DNA of 25,351 nt. Origin: an uncultured Collinsella sp. (GTDB taxonomy: Bacteria > Actinomycetota > Coriobacteriia > Coriobacteriales > Coriobacteriaceae). A program made the translations under genes and the position numbers. The notes below the pieces were generated by a model that was not told where the DNA came from, ran no database searches, and worked only from the letters and a program-made list of their open reading frames with translations. The DNA lies in NCBI GenBank assembly GCA_902493515.1, contig CABUPE010000034.1:1-25351 (forward strand), read 5' to 3'. Position 1 is the stretch's first letter; the number at the start of each line of letters is the position of its first letter. Shown one piece after another: positions 13,556 through 22,387 of this stretch.

Positions 13556-14206
13556 ATGCGTGACATTCATTGCCATATCTTGCCGGGTGTAGATGACGGC
13601 GCCGCCGATCTCGATGAGAGCTTGGCGATGCTCGAGGCTGCCAAGCGGGCCGGTGTAACCAGAATCGTTTGCACTCCTCACTGCCGTGATCCCTATTTTG
13701 ATTACGACAAGATGTGGGATGCCTTTGAGCTGCTGCGTGATAACGCTGACGGTTTTCCGCTCCAGATGGGCTTCGAGGTCAACCATCGAAAGCTCGTTGA
13801 GCTTGGTATCGATGCCGCGGAGCACTTGCATTTCGATGGGACCAACGAGTTTCTGCTCGAGCTTTCGACGCATGCCGATGCGTATGCGTTTAGAGAGTAC
13901 GAGAACACGATTTACGATTTGCAGTGCCGTGGCTACCAGGTGATCATCGCTCATCCTGAGCGCTATCGTGCGGTTCAAAAGGATGTAAGCGTGGCGGAGC
14001 GCCTGGTCGATATGGGCTGCAAGCTGCAGGCTTCGGCGGACTTTATTGCCGGCGGTCGATTTGGTCGCGAGAAAAAGCCGGCACAGCGCCTGTTCGATCA
14101 GAACCTGTACAGCTTCATCGCGAGCGATGCCCATAACGTGGGTCATTACGACTGCCTGGCGAAGGCTCGCGCGAAGTTTAGCGTGCGCGGAGCTCATTTT
14201 CGCTAA
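13556..14206 (+). CDS. PHP-family tyrosine phosphatase, CpsB/YwqE-like
   Basis: The 216-residue protein starts at ATG 13556; only a weak AAGG lies upstream, and the gap from the kinase is 17 bp. Metal-binding motifs of the PHP fold are all present: DIHCHILPGVDDG (His5, His7), CTPHCRD (His42), IIAHPERY (His133) and SDAHN (Asp191, His193). This family dephosphorylates the Tyr cluster of the BY-kinase using metal ions. The three genes form a complete kinase-activator-phosphatase module, yet no glycosyltransferase, flippase or polymerase gene follows; the next gene is an unrelated acetyltransferase. Confidence 0.94.
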   Translation: MRDIHCHILPGVDDGAADLDESLAMLEAAKRAGVTRIVCTPHCRDPYFDYDKMWDAFELLRDNADGFPLQMGFEVNHRKLVELGIDAAEHLHFDGTNEFLLELSTHADAYAFREYENTIYDLQCRGYQVIIAHPERYRAVQKDVSVAERLVDMGCKLQASADFIAGGRFGREKKPAQRLFDQNLYSFIASDAHNVGHYDCLAKARAKFSVRGAHFR

Positions 14207-14245
14207 TATCTGTCCCTAACGTTCGCATTGAATGAAAGGGCAGCC

Positions 14246-14746
14246 ATGGATATCCAACTTAAGACGGGATGCTTTGATGACGCGGCGTTGGTGCGCCGCG
14301 TCGTTTTTATGGACGAGCAGGGCTACGAGAATGAGTTCGACGCTATCGACGAGGATCAGAACTGCATTCATGTGACGCTCTATGTAGACGGCGAGCTTGC
14401 CGGTTGCTCGCGCGTGTTTCCCGAAGAGCTTGAGCGCGTGGCTGACGCAGAGGCCCCGGTGTTGCCGGCATGCGACATGGACGAAGGCGTTGTGGCGGGG
14501 GAGACCTACATTATGGGGCGCGTCGCCGTGCTGCCGGCTATGCGTCGTCGCGGACTGGCGAGTGCGATCGTCGATACCAGTGCTTCGTGTGCACGCGATG
14601 CCGGCGCTAAGCTTATTAAGCTGCATGCGCAGGAATACGTGCTGCCGCTCTATGCAAAGGCGGGCTACACGCAAATCGCCCCGGTAGATTACGAAGACGA
14701 GGGCCAGCCCCATGTCTGGATGGCCAAGCGCGTAGATGGCAGATAG
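14246..14746 (+). CDS. GNAT-family N-acetyltransferase
   Basis: The start ATG 14246 follows AAAGGG at 14235-14240; the upstream in-frame TTG at 14228 is less likely. The product has 166 residues. The acetyl-CoA binding motif is GRVAVLPAMRRRGLASAIV (91-109), and a later segment AQEYVLPLYAKAGY (128-141) is the usual Tyr-containing C-terminal strand. The N-terminal VRRVVFMDEQGY and IDEDQNCIHV resemble the ElaA/YjcF-type subgroup, for which the substrate is poorly known. It would transfer an acetyl group to an amine substrate in the cytoplasm. It sits between the cps control genes and htpG with no clear functional link. Confidence 0.88.
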   Translation: MDIQLKTGCFDDAALVRRVVFMDEQGYENEFDAIDEDQNCIHVTLYVDGELAGCSRVFPEELERVADAEAPVLPACDMDEGVVAGETYIMGRVAVLPAMRRRGLASAIVDTSASCARDAGAKLIKLHAQEYVLPLYAKAGYTQIAPVDYEDEGQPHVWMAKRVDGR

Positions 14747-14892
14747 GGACGTTCCTTTTCTGCCGGCAGCTGGGGACACTCCTTGGCATCCGCCGCACGG
14801 TCGTTTCAACAAACAGTTTTTCGATTCCGTATGTATATATGCGCGCTAATGGGTTATAAAATCTAAGTCTGAACATAGCAGGTCTGCGATGC

Positions 14893-14916
14893 GGCTCGGG
14901 CGACCGGGCCGTTTTT
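14893..14916 (+). terminator. Terminator-like hairpin in the htpG leader
   Basis: GGCTCGG (14893-14899), loop GCGA and CCGGGCC (14904-14910) are followed by GTTTTT, only 30 bp before the htpG start. Upstream, TATAAA at 14855-14860 is a -10 candidate. If transcription starts there, the hairpin is within the htpG leader and could attenuate it; otherwise it terminates read-through from the acetyltransferase gene. Confidence 0.55.
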
Positions 14917-14946
14917 GCGGACGGGGGTAGCGCGAAAGGACTGCAC

Positions 14947-16971
14947 ATGCGTCAATTTAAGACCGAGAGCAAAAAACTGCTCGACCTCATGATCAACTCC
15001 ATCTACACCAATAAGGAAATCTTCCTGCGCGAGCTTATCTCTAACGCGAGCGACGCCGTCGACAAGCTCAACTTTAAGAGCCTGCAGGACCCGAGCGTCA
15101 AGATCGACCAGGGCGACCTGGCCATTCGCGTCTCCTTTGATAAAGACGCCCGCACCATTACCATCTCGGATAACGGCATTGGCATGACCTGCGAGGAGCT
15201 GGAGCGCAATCTGGGCACCATCGCCCATTCCGGCTCCGAGGAGTTTAAGACCGAGAACGCCGAGCAGCAGGGCTCCGATGTCGACATCATCGGTCAGTTT
15301 GGCGTGGGCTTCTACTCGGCTTTTATGGTCGCCAGCCATGTGAAGGTCGTCAGCCGCGCCTATGGCGAGGATGTCGCCCATGTGTGGGAATCCGACGGTC
15401 TTGAGGGCTACACCATCGAGGACGGCGAGCGCGCCGAGCACGGTACCGATGTCATCCTGACGCTGCGCGAGAACGAGAAGCTCGATGCCGACGGTGAGGC
15501 CGAGACCTACGATCGCTTCCTGACCGAGTGGGGTCTCAAGAGCCTGATTCAGCAGTACAGTAACTATGTGCGTTACCCGATCCAGATGATGGTGTCCAAG
15601 AGCCGCCAGAAACCCAAGCCCGAGGACGCCGGCGACGATTACAAGCCCGAGTACGAGGACTACCAGGAGCTCGAGACCGTCAATTCCATGACACCGATCT
15701 GGAAGAAGCACAGCTCCGATGTCGAGCAGAAGGACTACGACGAGTTCTACAAGTCCACGTTCCACGACTTTGACGATCCTGCGCGCACCATCAGCTTCCA
15801 CGCCGAGGGCACGCTCGAGTATGACGCCCTGCTGTTTGTGCCGGGACGCGCGCCGTTCGATCTGTACAGCAAGGACTACGAGAAGGGTCTGGCGCTCTAC
15901 AGCTCCAACGTCCTGATCATGGAGAAGTGCGACGACCTGCTGCCCGACTACTACAACTTTGTCCGCGGCGTCGTGGATTCCGCCGACGTGTCGCTCAACA
16001 TCTCGCGTGAGACGTTGCAGCAGAACCGTCAGCTTAAGGCCATCGCCAAGCGCGTGGAAAAGAAGATTACCGCCGACCTTGAGGATATGCGTGACAACGA
16101 CCGCGAGGCCTACGAGAAGTTCTTTGAGAACTTTGGTCGCGGTCTTAAGTACGGCATCTACTCGAGCTATGGCATGAAGGCCGATGAACTCGCTGACCTG
16201 TTGCTGTTCTGGTCTGCCAAGGAACAGAAGATGATTACCCTGGCCGAGTATGCCAAGGGCATGCCCGAGGATCAGAAGGCCATCTACTACGCCGCTGGCG
16301 ACTCGCGTGAGCGCTTGGCTAAGATGCCCGTGGTGAAGGGCGTGCTCGACCGCGGCTATGACGTGCTGCTGCTGACGCAGGACGTGGATGAGTTCACCTT
16401 CCAGGCTATGCGTGAGTACGTTGCCGCCGATATGCCCAAGATCTACGAGGACGATGCCGCCCGCGAGGCTGCCGAAAAGGCCGTGGCCGATGGTGCCGAG
16501 CCCGAGGTTGAGGATCGTCACCTGGAGCTCAAGAACGTCGCAACCGGTGATCTTGACCTGGCGACCGAGGACGAGAAAAAGGAGGCCGAGGACGCCACCA
16601 AGGAGAACGAGGACCTCTTTAACGCCATGAAGGAGGCACTCGGCGACAAGGTCGAGAAGGTTGCCGTCTCTGCGCGCCTGACCGATGCTCCCGCGTGCAT
16701 CACCACCGAGGGCCCGCTTTCGCTCGAGATGGAGAAGGTGCTCCAGAAGGGTCCCGAGGGCGCGCCCGACGGTATGCCCAAGAGCCAGCGCGTGCTCGAG
16801 CTCAACGCCAAGCACCCGGTCTTTTCCAAGCTCGTCGCCGCTCAGAAGGCGGGCGACGCCGACAAGATCAAGCAGTACTCCGGTTTGCTCTATGACCAGG
16901 CCCTGCTGGTCGAGGGCATTCTGCCCGAGGACCCCGTTGCCTTCGCAGCAGCTGTTTGCAACTTGATGTAG
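14947..16971 (+). CDS. htpG: Molecular chaperone HtpG (Hsp90)
   Basis: This is a full-length bacterial Hsp90 of 674 residues, starting at ATG 14947 with GAAAGGA six bases upstream. The N-terminal GHKL ATPase domain has FLRELISNASDAVDKL (27-41), DNGIGM (75-80) and GQFGVGFYS (116-124). The middle domain contains FVRGVVDSADVSLNISRETLQQN with the conserved catalytic-loop Arg, followed by the C-terminal dimerisation domain. Before the last domain, around residues 505-560, there is an acidic, charged stretch (EDDAAREAAEKAVADGAEPEVEDR, here cited in part) that is less conserved. It acts as an ATP-driven dimeric clamp on client proteins in the cytoplasm. It is a single gene with its own leader; no CIRCE element is seen upstream. 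Two hairpins follow the stop codon. Confidence 0.97.
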   Translation: MRQFKTESKKLLDLMINSIYTNKEIFLRELISNASDAVDKLNFKSLQDPSVKIDQGDLAIRVSFDKDARTITISDNGIGMTCEELERNLGTIAHSGSEEFKTENAEQQGSDVDIIGQFGVGFYSAFMVASHVKVVSRAYGEDVAHVWESDGLEGYTIEDGERAEHGTDVILTLRENEKLDADGEAETYDRFLTEWGLKSLIQQYSNYVRYPIQMMVSKSRQKPKPEDAGDDYKPEYEDYQELETVNSMTPIWKKHSSDVEQKDYDEFYKSTFHDFDDPARTISFHAEGTLEYDALLFVPGRAPFDLYSKDYEKGLALYSSNVLIMEKCDDLLPDYYNFVRGVVDSADVSLNISRETLQQNRQLKAIAKRVEKKITADLEDMRDNDREAYEKFFENFGRGLKYGIYSSYGMKADELADLLLFWSAKEQKMITLAEYAKGMPEDQKAIYYAAGDSRERLAKMPVVKGVLDRGYDVLLLTQDVDEFTFQAMREYVAADMPKIYEDDAAREAAEKAVADGAEPEVEDRHLELKNVATGDLDLATEDEKKEAEDATKENEDLFNAMKEALGDKVEKVAVSARLTDAPACITTEGPLSLEMEKVLQKGPEGAPDGMPKSQRVLELNAKHPVFSKLVAAQKAGDADKIKQYSGLLYDQALLVEGILPEDPVAFAAAVCNLM

Positions 16972-17003
16972 TTCGGGGATACGGCACCGTAACTAGATTA
17001 GAA

Positions 17004-17069
17004 CGAGAGTGGATAATCTCCCACTTTTGGCTCGAATGCGGGCTTGAAGTGGGAGATTTTCCACTCTCG
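17004..17069. repeat. Long inverted repeat downstream of htpG (terminator or small palindromic element)
   Basis: Two 23-bp arms (17004-17026 and 17047-17069) match at 22 positions, around a 20-nt loop that itself contains GCTCG/CGGGC. A T-rich TTTCCTTTTG follows on the plus strand. The arms are longer than a normal terminator needs, which suggests a palindromic repeat element that also works as a terminator. Confidence 0.75.
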
Positions 17070-17079
17070 TTTCCTTTTG

Positions 17080-17113
17080 AATGATCCCTTCGTCCCCAAG
17101 GGATCATTTATTT
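17080..17113 (+). terminator. Second hairpin downstream of htpG
   Basis: AATGATCCCTT (17080-17090), loop CGTCCCC and AAGGGATCATT (17098-17108) pair perfectly and are followed by TATTTG. The sequence shares AATGATCC and CGTCCCCAAGGG with the palindrome at 25191-25255, so the two may be related repeats. Confidence 0.7.
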
Positions 17114-17128
17114 GTGCGGGTTGTGGTT

Positions 17129-17157
17129 TTGTGACCTGCTGAAATTTAGGATACTGT
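17129..17157 (+). promoter_or_regulatory. Promoter candidate for the YhgE/Pip genes
   Basis: TTGTGA (17129-17134), 17 bp and TACTGT (17152-17157), overlapping GATACT. Just downstream, CTGTACATCTGTACG holds two CTGTAC repeats that could be an operator. The resulting leader would be about 80 nt. A second possible -10, TATATT, lies at 17186-17191. Confidence 0.4.
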
Positions 17158-17246
17158 ACATCTGTACGTTAACTCATCTTCGTAGTATATTGCTACCCGC
17201 AAAACTCAACACCATTGTGCTTTGAGACGTTAAAGCGCCTACTACA

Positions 17247-20063
17247 ATGGTTGTCGATAGTACGATTCGATTTAACGACAGGATGGATGGTCCAAGCGTG
17301 AGTCTCGGCAGCAAACTATCCAATGCAAAGGTGTCCTTTGCGATATTTAAGCGCGACATTAAGCGACTGCTTATGAACCCCGTTGCCTTGGTGGTTACCC
17401 TGGGCGTGTGTGTCATTCCCTCGCTGTATGCCTGGTATAACATCGTGGCAAACTGGGATCCGTATGGAAACACCCAAGGCATCAAGATTGCTATCGCCAA
17501 CAACGATCGAGGCACCCAAAACGACTTGGTGGGTGAGCTCAACGCTGGCGACAAAGTGGTCGACCAGCTCAAGGAGAATCATCAGTTGGGCTGGACGTTC
17601 GTCGACTCGACGGCCGATGCCAAGGAGGGCGTCGAGAGCGGCGAGTACTATGCCGCTATCGTGATTCCCAAGAACTTCTCGGATAACCTGGTTTCGATGC
17701 TCGACGGCAACTACCATCAGCCCAAGCTCACGTACTACGTCAATGAGAAGAAGAGCGCCATTGCGCCCAAGGTTACCGATACCGGTGCAAACACCATCGA
17801 GGAGCAGATCAACTCGGAATTTGTCTCTACGGTAGGCAAGACTGTTGCCGGTATCGCCAAGGATGCCGGAGTCGATTTAAAGGACAAGGCAACCCAGACT
17901 CAGGATTCGTTGGCCGGTTCGGTATCAGAGGCTTCCGATACGTTGGGCGAAGTGCGTGATTCGATTGGCGACATGAATGCCGCCATCGATAAGACGAGTG
18001 GTTCCATTGCCTCGGCAGATGCGGCACTTGCCGGTCTGCAGGGTCAGGCGCCGTCGCTGACGCAGGCGATCTCCCAGGGCAATGACCTGCTGGGCGAGGC
18101 TCGCGCCACGGCGGGCAACTCTGTCGCCTCGCTCTCCAAGGCGCTCTCGGAAGGCAGCCTTGCGCTTACCAAGACGTCGGCCTCTGCGAACGCTGCCATC
18201 GGCAAGCTGACGGGCACGGTCACATCTACGACCACCCGTATCGACAACTCGCTCGAGTCTCTCCAAGCGACGATCGACCACAATAAGGCCGTTATCGGGC
18301 ACTTAGAGATTCTCGCCAATGACACGTCGACAGGTTCCGAGGAAATTGACGCGCGCATTGTATCGACCATCGATTTGCTTCGAGAGCAGAATGAAAAGCT
18401 TCAGAGCATCAAGGACGGTCTGTCTGCGCAGTCGAGCGCCATGGCGAATGACGCCGCGGCTGTCTCGGGTGCCAGCGACGCTATCAATAACGCAATTCAG
18501 ACCGGTGCGACCAACCTTGGCCAGGCCCAGACGGACCTGGGTCAAAACGCGCTGCCGAAGGCCTCGAGCGCGCTTGATTCCTTTGCCGCCGTCTCGGGTG
18601 ATTTGACGGGTATCGTATCTGGCCTCACGCCCACGATTGCAAGCGCGCGCGGTACGCTTTCGCAGCTTAACGCTACGCTCGGCCAGGCCAAGACCACGCT
18701 GTCCCAGACCGATTCCTCGCTTGCCAAGGTCCAGGACAAGCTCGCAACTGCCGCCAACGACATCGCGGCGCTACAGACCTCCGAGTCCATGGGCGAGCTG
18801 GCCGACCTGATGGGCGTCGACGTCAATGACGTCGCAGACTTCATGGCATCTCCGGTTGAGCTCGCGTCCAAGTCGATCTATCCGGTTAAGAGCTTCGGCT
18901 CGGGCATTGCCCCGTTCTATACCAACCTGGCGCTTTGGGTGGGCGGCTACGTGCTTATCGCCATCTACAAGCTCGAGGTCGATCGCGAAGGCATCGGCAG
19001 CTTTACCGCGCGTCAGGGCTACTTTGGCCGCTGGTTGCTCCTGGTGATCCTGGGCGCGTTGCAGGCCATCATCGTTACGGTAGGCGATCTGGTGATTGGC
19101 GTGCAGTGCGTCAGCCCGCTGCTGTTCGTGCTGGGCGGCATCGCCATTTCGTTCACCTACGTCAATATCATCTATGCGCTGTCCACCACGTTTAAGCATA
19201 TCGGCAAGGCTATCGGCGTCATTCTCGTCATCGTGCAGATCCCGGGTTCGTCGGGCATGTACCCCATCGAGATGATGCCCGGCTTCTTCCAGTGGCTGCA
19301 CCCGCTGCTGCCCTTTACCTACGGCATCAATCTGCTGCGCGAGACAGTCGGCGGCATGTATTCGTTCAACTACCTGTTTAACCTGTGCATTCTGGGCGTG
19401 TTCTTGATCGTGGCGCTCTTTATCGGCCTGCAGCTGCGTCCGCTGCTGCTCAACCTTAACCTGCTCTTTGATAAACAGCTCTCCACGACCGGTATGATGA
19501 TTTGCGAGTCCAACGACCTGCCGCGCCAGCGCTACTCGCTGCGCACGGCCATGCGTGTCATGCTCGATTCCGATTCGTACCGTCGCGAACTGCTCGATCA
19601 TGCGGTCGCCTTTGAACATCGCTACCCGTACTACATCAAGGGCGGTTTTGCCGCCGTGGTGGGCGTTCAGGTCCTGCTTTTTGTCCTGTCGACGGTTCTC
19701 GATATCGACAATAACGGCAAGATCATCCTGCTTGTCATTTGGATCATCTCGGTTATTGCCATCTGCGGCTGGCTTATCAATATCGAATATATCCGCGCGA
19801 GCCTCAATACCCAGATGCGCATCTCGGCGCTTTCGGATGAGGACCTGCGTCGCGAGATGCGCGAACACACGGCCGCCATTCCTGCCGCCCGCCACATGTT
19901 TGGCCTCAACGCCAGCGAGCGTGGTGCCAAGGGCGGCGATCAGTCCACGGGCCGCTTGCCGCATATCGGCTCGCACCATAAATCTCAGGGCAGCGACAGC
20001 ACAGCCACAAATGATGGAGATACCACCGCGCTTGGCAAGCACTCCAAAGGAGGTGAGGCATAA
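17247..20063 (+). CDS. YhgE/Pip-domain membrane protein, long form
   Basis: This is a 938-residue membrane protein. The first membrane segment is at about 46-64 and is followed by NWDPYGNT (69-76), a hallmark of the YhgE/Pip (phage infection protein) family. A long extracytoplasmic region rich in Ala, Ser, Thr and Gln (about 190-530) has heptad-like repeats and is probably coiled-coil. An ABC-2-like membrane domain follows (about 550-740). Unlike the neighbour, it has a further C-terminal part of about 190 residues with two or three more membrane segments (795-850) and a charged tail. The start is uncertain: ATG 17247 has no clear ribosome binding site; ATG 17283 and GTG 17298 are alternatives. 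Members have been linked to phage entry and to secretion of ESX/type VII-type or lytic proteins; function here is unknown. It is followed directly by a second family member. Confidence 0.9.
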   Translation: MVVDSTIRFNDRMDGPSVSLGSKLSNAKVSFAIFKRDIKRLLMNPVALVVTLGVCVIPSLYAWYNIVANWDPYGNTQGIKIAIANNDRGTQNDLVGELNAGDKVVDQLKENHQLGWTFVDSTADAKEGVESGEYYAAIVIPKNFSDNLVSMLDGNYHQPKLTYYVNEKKSAIAPKVTDTGANTIEEQINSEFVSTVGKTVAGIAKDAGVDLKDKATQTQDSLAGSVSEASDTLGEVRDSIGDMNAAIDKTSGSIASADAALAGLQGQAPSLTQAISQGNDLLGEARATAGNSVASLSKALSEGSLALTKTSASANAAIGKLTGTVTSTTTRIDNSLESLQATIDHNKAVIGHLEILANDTSTGSEEIDARIVSTIDLLREQNEKLQSIKDGLSAQSSAMANDAAAVSGASDAINNAIQTGATNLGQAQTDLGQNALPKASSALDSFAAVSGDLTGIVSGLTPTIASARGTLSQLNATLGQAKTTLSQTDSSLAKVQDKLATAANDIAALQTSESMGELADLMGVDVNDVADFMASPVELASKSIYPVKSFGSGIAPFYTNLALWVGGYVLIAIYKLEVDREGIGSFTARQGYFGRWLLLVILGALQAIIVTVGDLVIGVQCVSPLLFVLGGIAISFTYVNIIYALSTTFKHIGKAIGVILVIVQIPGSSGMYPIEMMPGFFQWLHPLLPFTYGINLLRETVGGMYSFNYLFNLCILGVFLIVALFIGLQLRPLLLNLNLLFDKQLSTTGMMICESNDLPRQRYSLRTAMRVMLDSDSYRRELLDHAVAFEHRYPYYIKGGFAAVVGVQVLLFVLSTVLDIDNNGKIILLVIWIISVIAICGWLINIEYIRASLNTQMRISALSDEDLRREMREHTAAIPAARHMFGLNASERGAKGGDQSTGRLPHIGSHHKSQGSDSTATNDGDTTALGKHSKGGEA

Positions 20064-22253
20064 ATGAAGAACATCCTGCATCTGTTTAAGCGCGATGTCC
20101 AAAACGTGTCTCGCTCCGTGATCGGCTTGGTTGTCGTGATGGGCCTCATTATCGTACCGTGTCTGTACGCGTGGTTTAACATCGCCGGCAGCTGGGATCC
20201 GTACGGCAACACCGGCAATCTTAAGATCGCCGTGGTCAACACCGACGAGGGCTACGAGAGCGATTTGATTCCCGTCGAGGTCAACGTGGGCGAAAACGTA
20301 ACCGCCACCCTGCGCGGCAACGAGAGCTTCGATTGGGTTGTGCTCAACAATCGCGAAAAGGCTATCGAGGGCGTTAAGTCGGGCGCGTACTATGCTGCCG
20401 TCGTTATCCCCAAAACGTTTAGCGCTGACATGATGACGCTTTTCTCGACCGACGTGAAACACGCTGATATCGAGTTCTATGAGAACCAGAAAGCCAACGC
20501 CATCGCGCAGATCGTGACCGAGAAGGGTTCGAGCGCCGTTCAAAGCCAGGTTAACGAAACTTTTACCGAGACCATTACGAGCATCGGTCTTAAGACGGTG
20601 TCCAGCCTGCTCGATTACATGAGCACCGACCAGGTCAGCAACTTTATCGCCAACCTGTCCTCGACGCTCGGCGATTCGGTCCAGGACCTGCAGGACGTTC
20701 AGGCCAGCGCAACGTCGCTTGCGGGCATTTTGAGCTCCACGTCCGATTCGCTGACGTCGGCGAGCGGTATGCTCCAGCAGACGGGTACGGTCGATGAGTC
20801 GACAAAGCAGCTCATGGAACATGCCAAAAGCGGCATCGATGATTCCAAAGAAGCGCTTAAGGCGGCAAACGATGCCATCGATGCCGCAATCGATGGAAGT
20901 GCGGGTTCGTTCGACAATGTGTCTGCCGAGTTCGCGAAGGCGTTCGACACCGCAAACCAGCATGTCGACCTTACGGTGTCCCAACTCAACGATGCCGCTG
21001 CGGCCCTCAATGCGCGCGCCAAGGATATCGATACGGTGGCCGATCAGCTCCGCAGCCTTGCCGACCAGGTGAGCGATGAGAATTTGAAGGACGGCCTCAA
21101 GTCCGCCGCGACGTCGCTGGGCAGAATCGCCGTTGAGTACCGCAACAATGCCAAGGATCTGGCGGCCACCGCGAAGTCTCTCTCCGATAGCATGGCCGAG
21201 GTCAACAACTCGCGTGCCGAGGTCGATCAGGCCATCGCCGATGCCAAGGCCGGCATCGCGGGTGCCAAATCCGATTACGATTCCACGTTCTCGGTTAAGG
21301 CCAAGGAGCTCAAGAAGACGGTTTCGGGCATTTTGGACTCGCTTGATGGCATCTCGGGCGATCTTGATAGCGCTGTTGCCGGTCTAACCGATGCATCCGG
21401 TTCGCTGGCAAAGGGCCTCTCCAAGGCTGCAAAGCTGGTCAACAAGGCTTCCGATCAGCTGGGCAAGGCGTCGGACAAGATCAGCGCGTTTAAGGACGAG
21501 CTCGACGGCGCCTTGATGTCAGATGACCTCGCTACGATCAAGACGATGATCGGCAATGATCCCGAGGGTCTGGCCGTGTCGCTTTCCGGTCCCGTCGCGC
21601 TCGACCGCAAGCCGGTCTATCCGATTCGCAACTACGGCTCGGCCATGGCACCGTTCTACACGATTCTGTCGCTATGGGTCGGCTCGATCGTACTGGCAGC
21701 TATGATGAAGGTCTCGGTCGACGATGAGCTTATCAACGAGCTCATCCCCGTGCGCTTACACGAGATCTACCTGGGCCGCTACCTGTTCTTTGGCGGTCTG
21801 GCTCTACTGCAGGCAACGCTCGTGTGTGCGGGCGACATCCTGTTCTTTGGCATTCAGTGCGACAACCCGCTGCAGTTTGTGCTGGCGGGCTGGGTCGCGA
21901 GTCTCGTGTTCTCCAATATCGTCTACACGCTTACGGTGTCGTTTGGCGATATCGGCAAGGCTTTGGCCGTAGTGTTGCTGGTCATGCAGGTCGGCGGTTC
22001 GGGCGGCACGTTCCCCATCGAGATGACCGGCCCCGTGTTCCAGGCGATCTATCCGTTCCTGCCGTTCACCCACGGCATCAACGCCATGCATGCCGCCATG
22101 GCCGGCGCCTACCATATGGAGTACTGGGTTGAGCTGGGCATTCTGGCGAGCTATCTGATTCCGTCGCTGGCCCTGGGCGTCGTCTTCCGCCGTCCGGTCA
22201 TCAAAGCCAACGACTGGATTATCGAAAAGCTGGAGTCAACCAAATTGATTTAG
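20064..22253 (+). CDS. YhgE/Pip-domain membrane protein, short form
   Basis: The 729-residue protein starts at ATG 20064, immediately after the stop of the preceding gene, with an excellent AAAGGAGGTGA at 20046-20056. The first membrane segment is at about 18-38 and is followed by SWDPYGNT (43-50). A long Ala/Ser/Asp-rich, probably coiled-coil region (about 190-500) leads to a membrane domain with about five or six segments (527-712). The end, VIKANDWIIEKLESTKLI, lies just after the last membrane segment, so it lacks the C-terminal extension of its neighbour. The two proteins are clear paralogues in tandem and are probably translated from one message, which suggests that they work as a heteromeric complex. 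A strong terminator follows 100 bp later. Confidence 0.92.
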   Translation: MKNILHLFKRDVQNVSRSVIGLVVVMGLIIVPCLYAWFNIAGSWDPYGNTGNLKIAVVNTDEGYESDLIPVEVNVGENVTATLRGNESFDWVVLNNREKAIEGVKSGAYYAAVVIPKTFSADMMTLFSTDVKHADIEFYENQKANAIAQIVTEKGSSAVQSQVNETFTETITSIGLKTVSSLLDYMSTDQVSNFIANLSSTLGDSVQDLQDVQASATSLAGILSSTSDSLTSASGMLQQTGTVDESTKQLMEHAKSGIDDSKEALKAANDAIDAAIDGSAGSFDNVSAEFAKAFDTANQHVDLTVSQLNDAAAALNARAKDIDTVADQLRSLADQVSDENLKDGLKSAATSLGRIAVEYRNNAKDLAATAKSLSDSMAEVNNSRAEVDQAIADAKAGIAGAKSDYDSTFSVKAKELKKTVSGILDSLDGISGDLDSAVAGLTDASGSLAKGLSKAAKLVNKASDQLGKASDKISAFKDELDGALMSDDLATIKTMIGNDPEGLAVSLSGPVALDRKPVYPIRNYGSAMAPFYTILSLWVGSIVLAAMMKVSVDDELINELIPVRLHEIYLGRYLFFGGLALLQATLVCAGDILFFGIQCDNPLQFVLAGWVASLVFSNIVYTLTVSFGDIGKALAVVLLVMQVGGSGGTFPIEMTGPVFQAIYPFLPFTHGINAMHAAMAGAYHMEYWVELGILASYLIPSLALGVVFRRPVIKANDWIIEKLESTKLI

Positions 22254-22348
22254 TTCAGACACGTAAACGCTGTCAGAACATCGAGGCCTTCCAGTTTTAC
22301 ACTTTATTATGCTGGATTGCGATGCAACGCCGGTTGTTGCTACAGTAG

Positions 22349-22387
22349 CGGGGCGTGCCGGGGGTCCGGTGCGCCCCGTTTTTATTT
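22349..22387 (+). terminator. Terminator after the YhgE/Pip operon
   Basis: CGGGGCGTGCCGG and CCGGTGCGCCCCG pair over 13 bp with two G-T wobbles around a GGGT loop, then TTTTTATTT. This is a strong intrinsic terminator. Confidence 0.9.

Noticed and set aside
14863..16815. Open frame of 650 codons on the minus strand across htpG
   Set aside because: It is antisense to a full-length, conserved htpG. Its Leu/Val/Gly/His-rich text is a by-product of GC-biased third codon positions.
18771..20984. Open frame of 737 codons on the minus strand across the two YhgE/Pip genes
   Set aside because: It spans the junction of two well-supported plus-strand genes and shows no domain or ribosome binding site.
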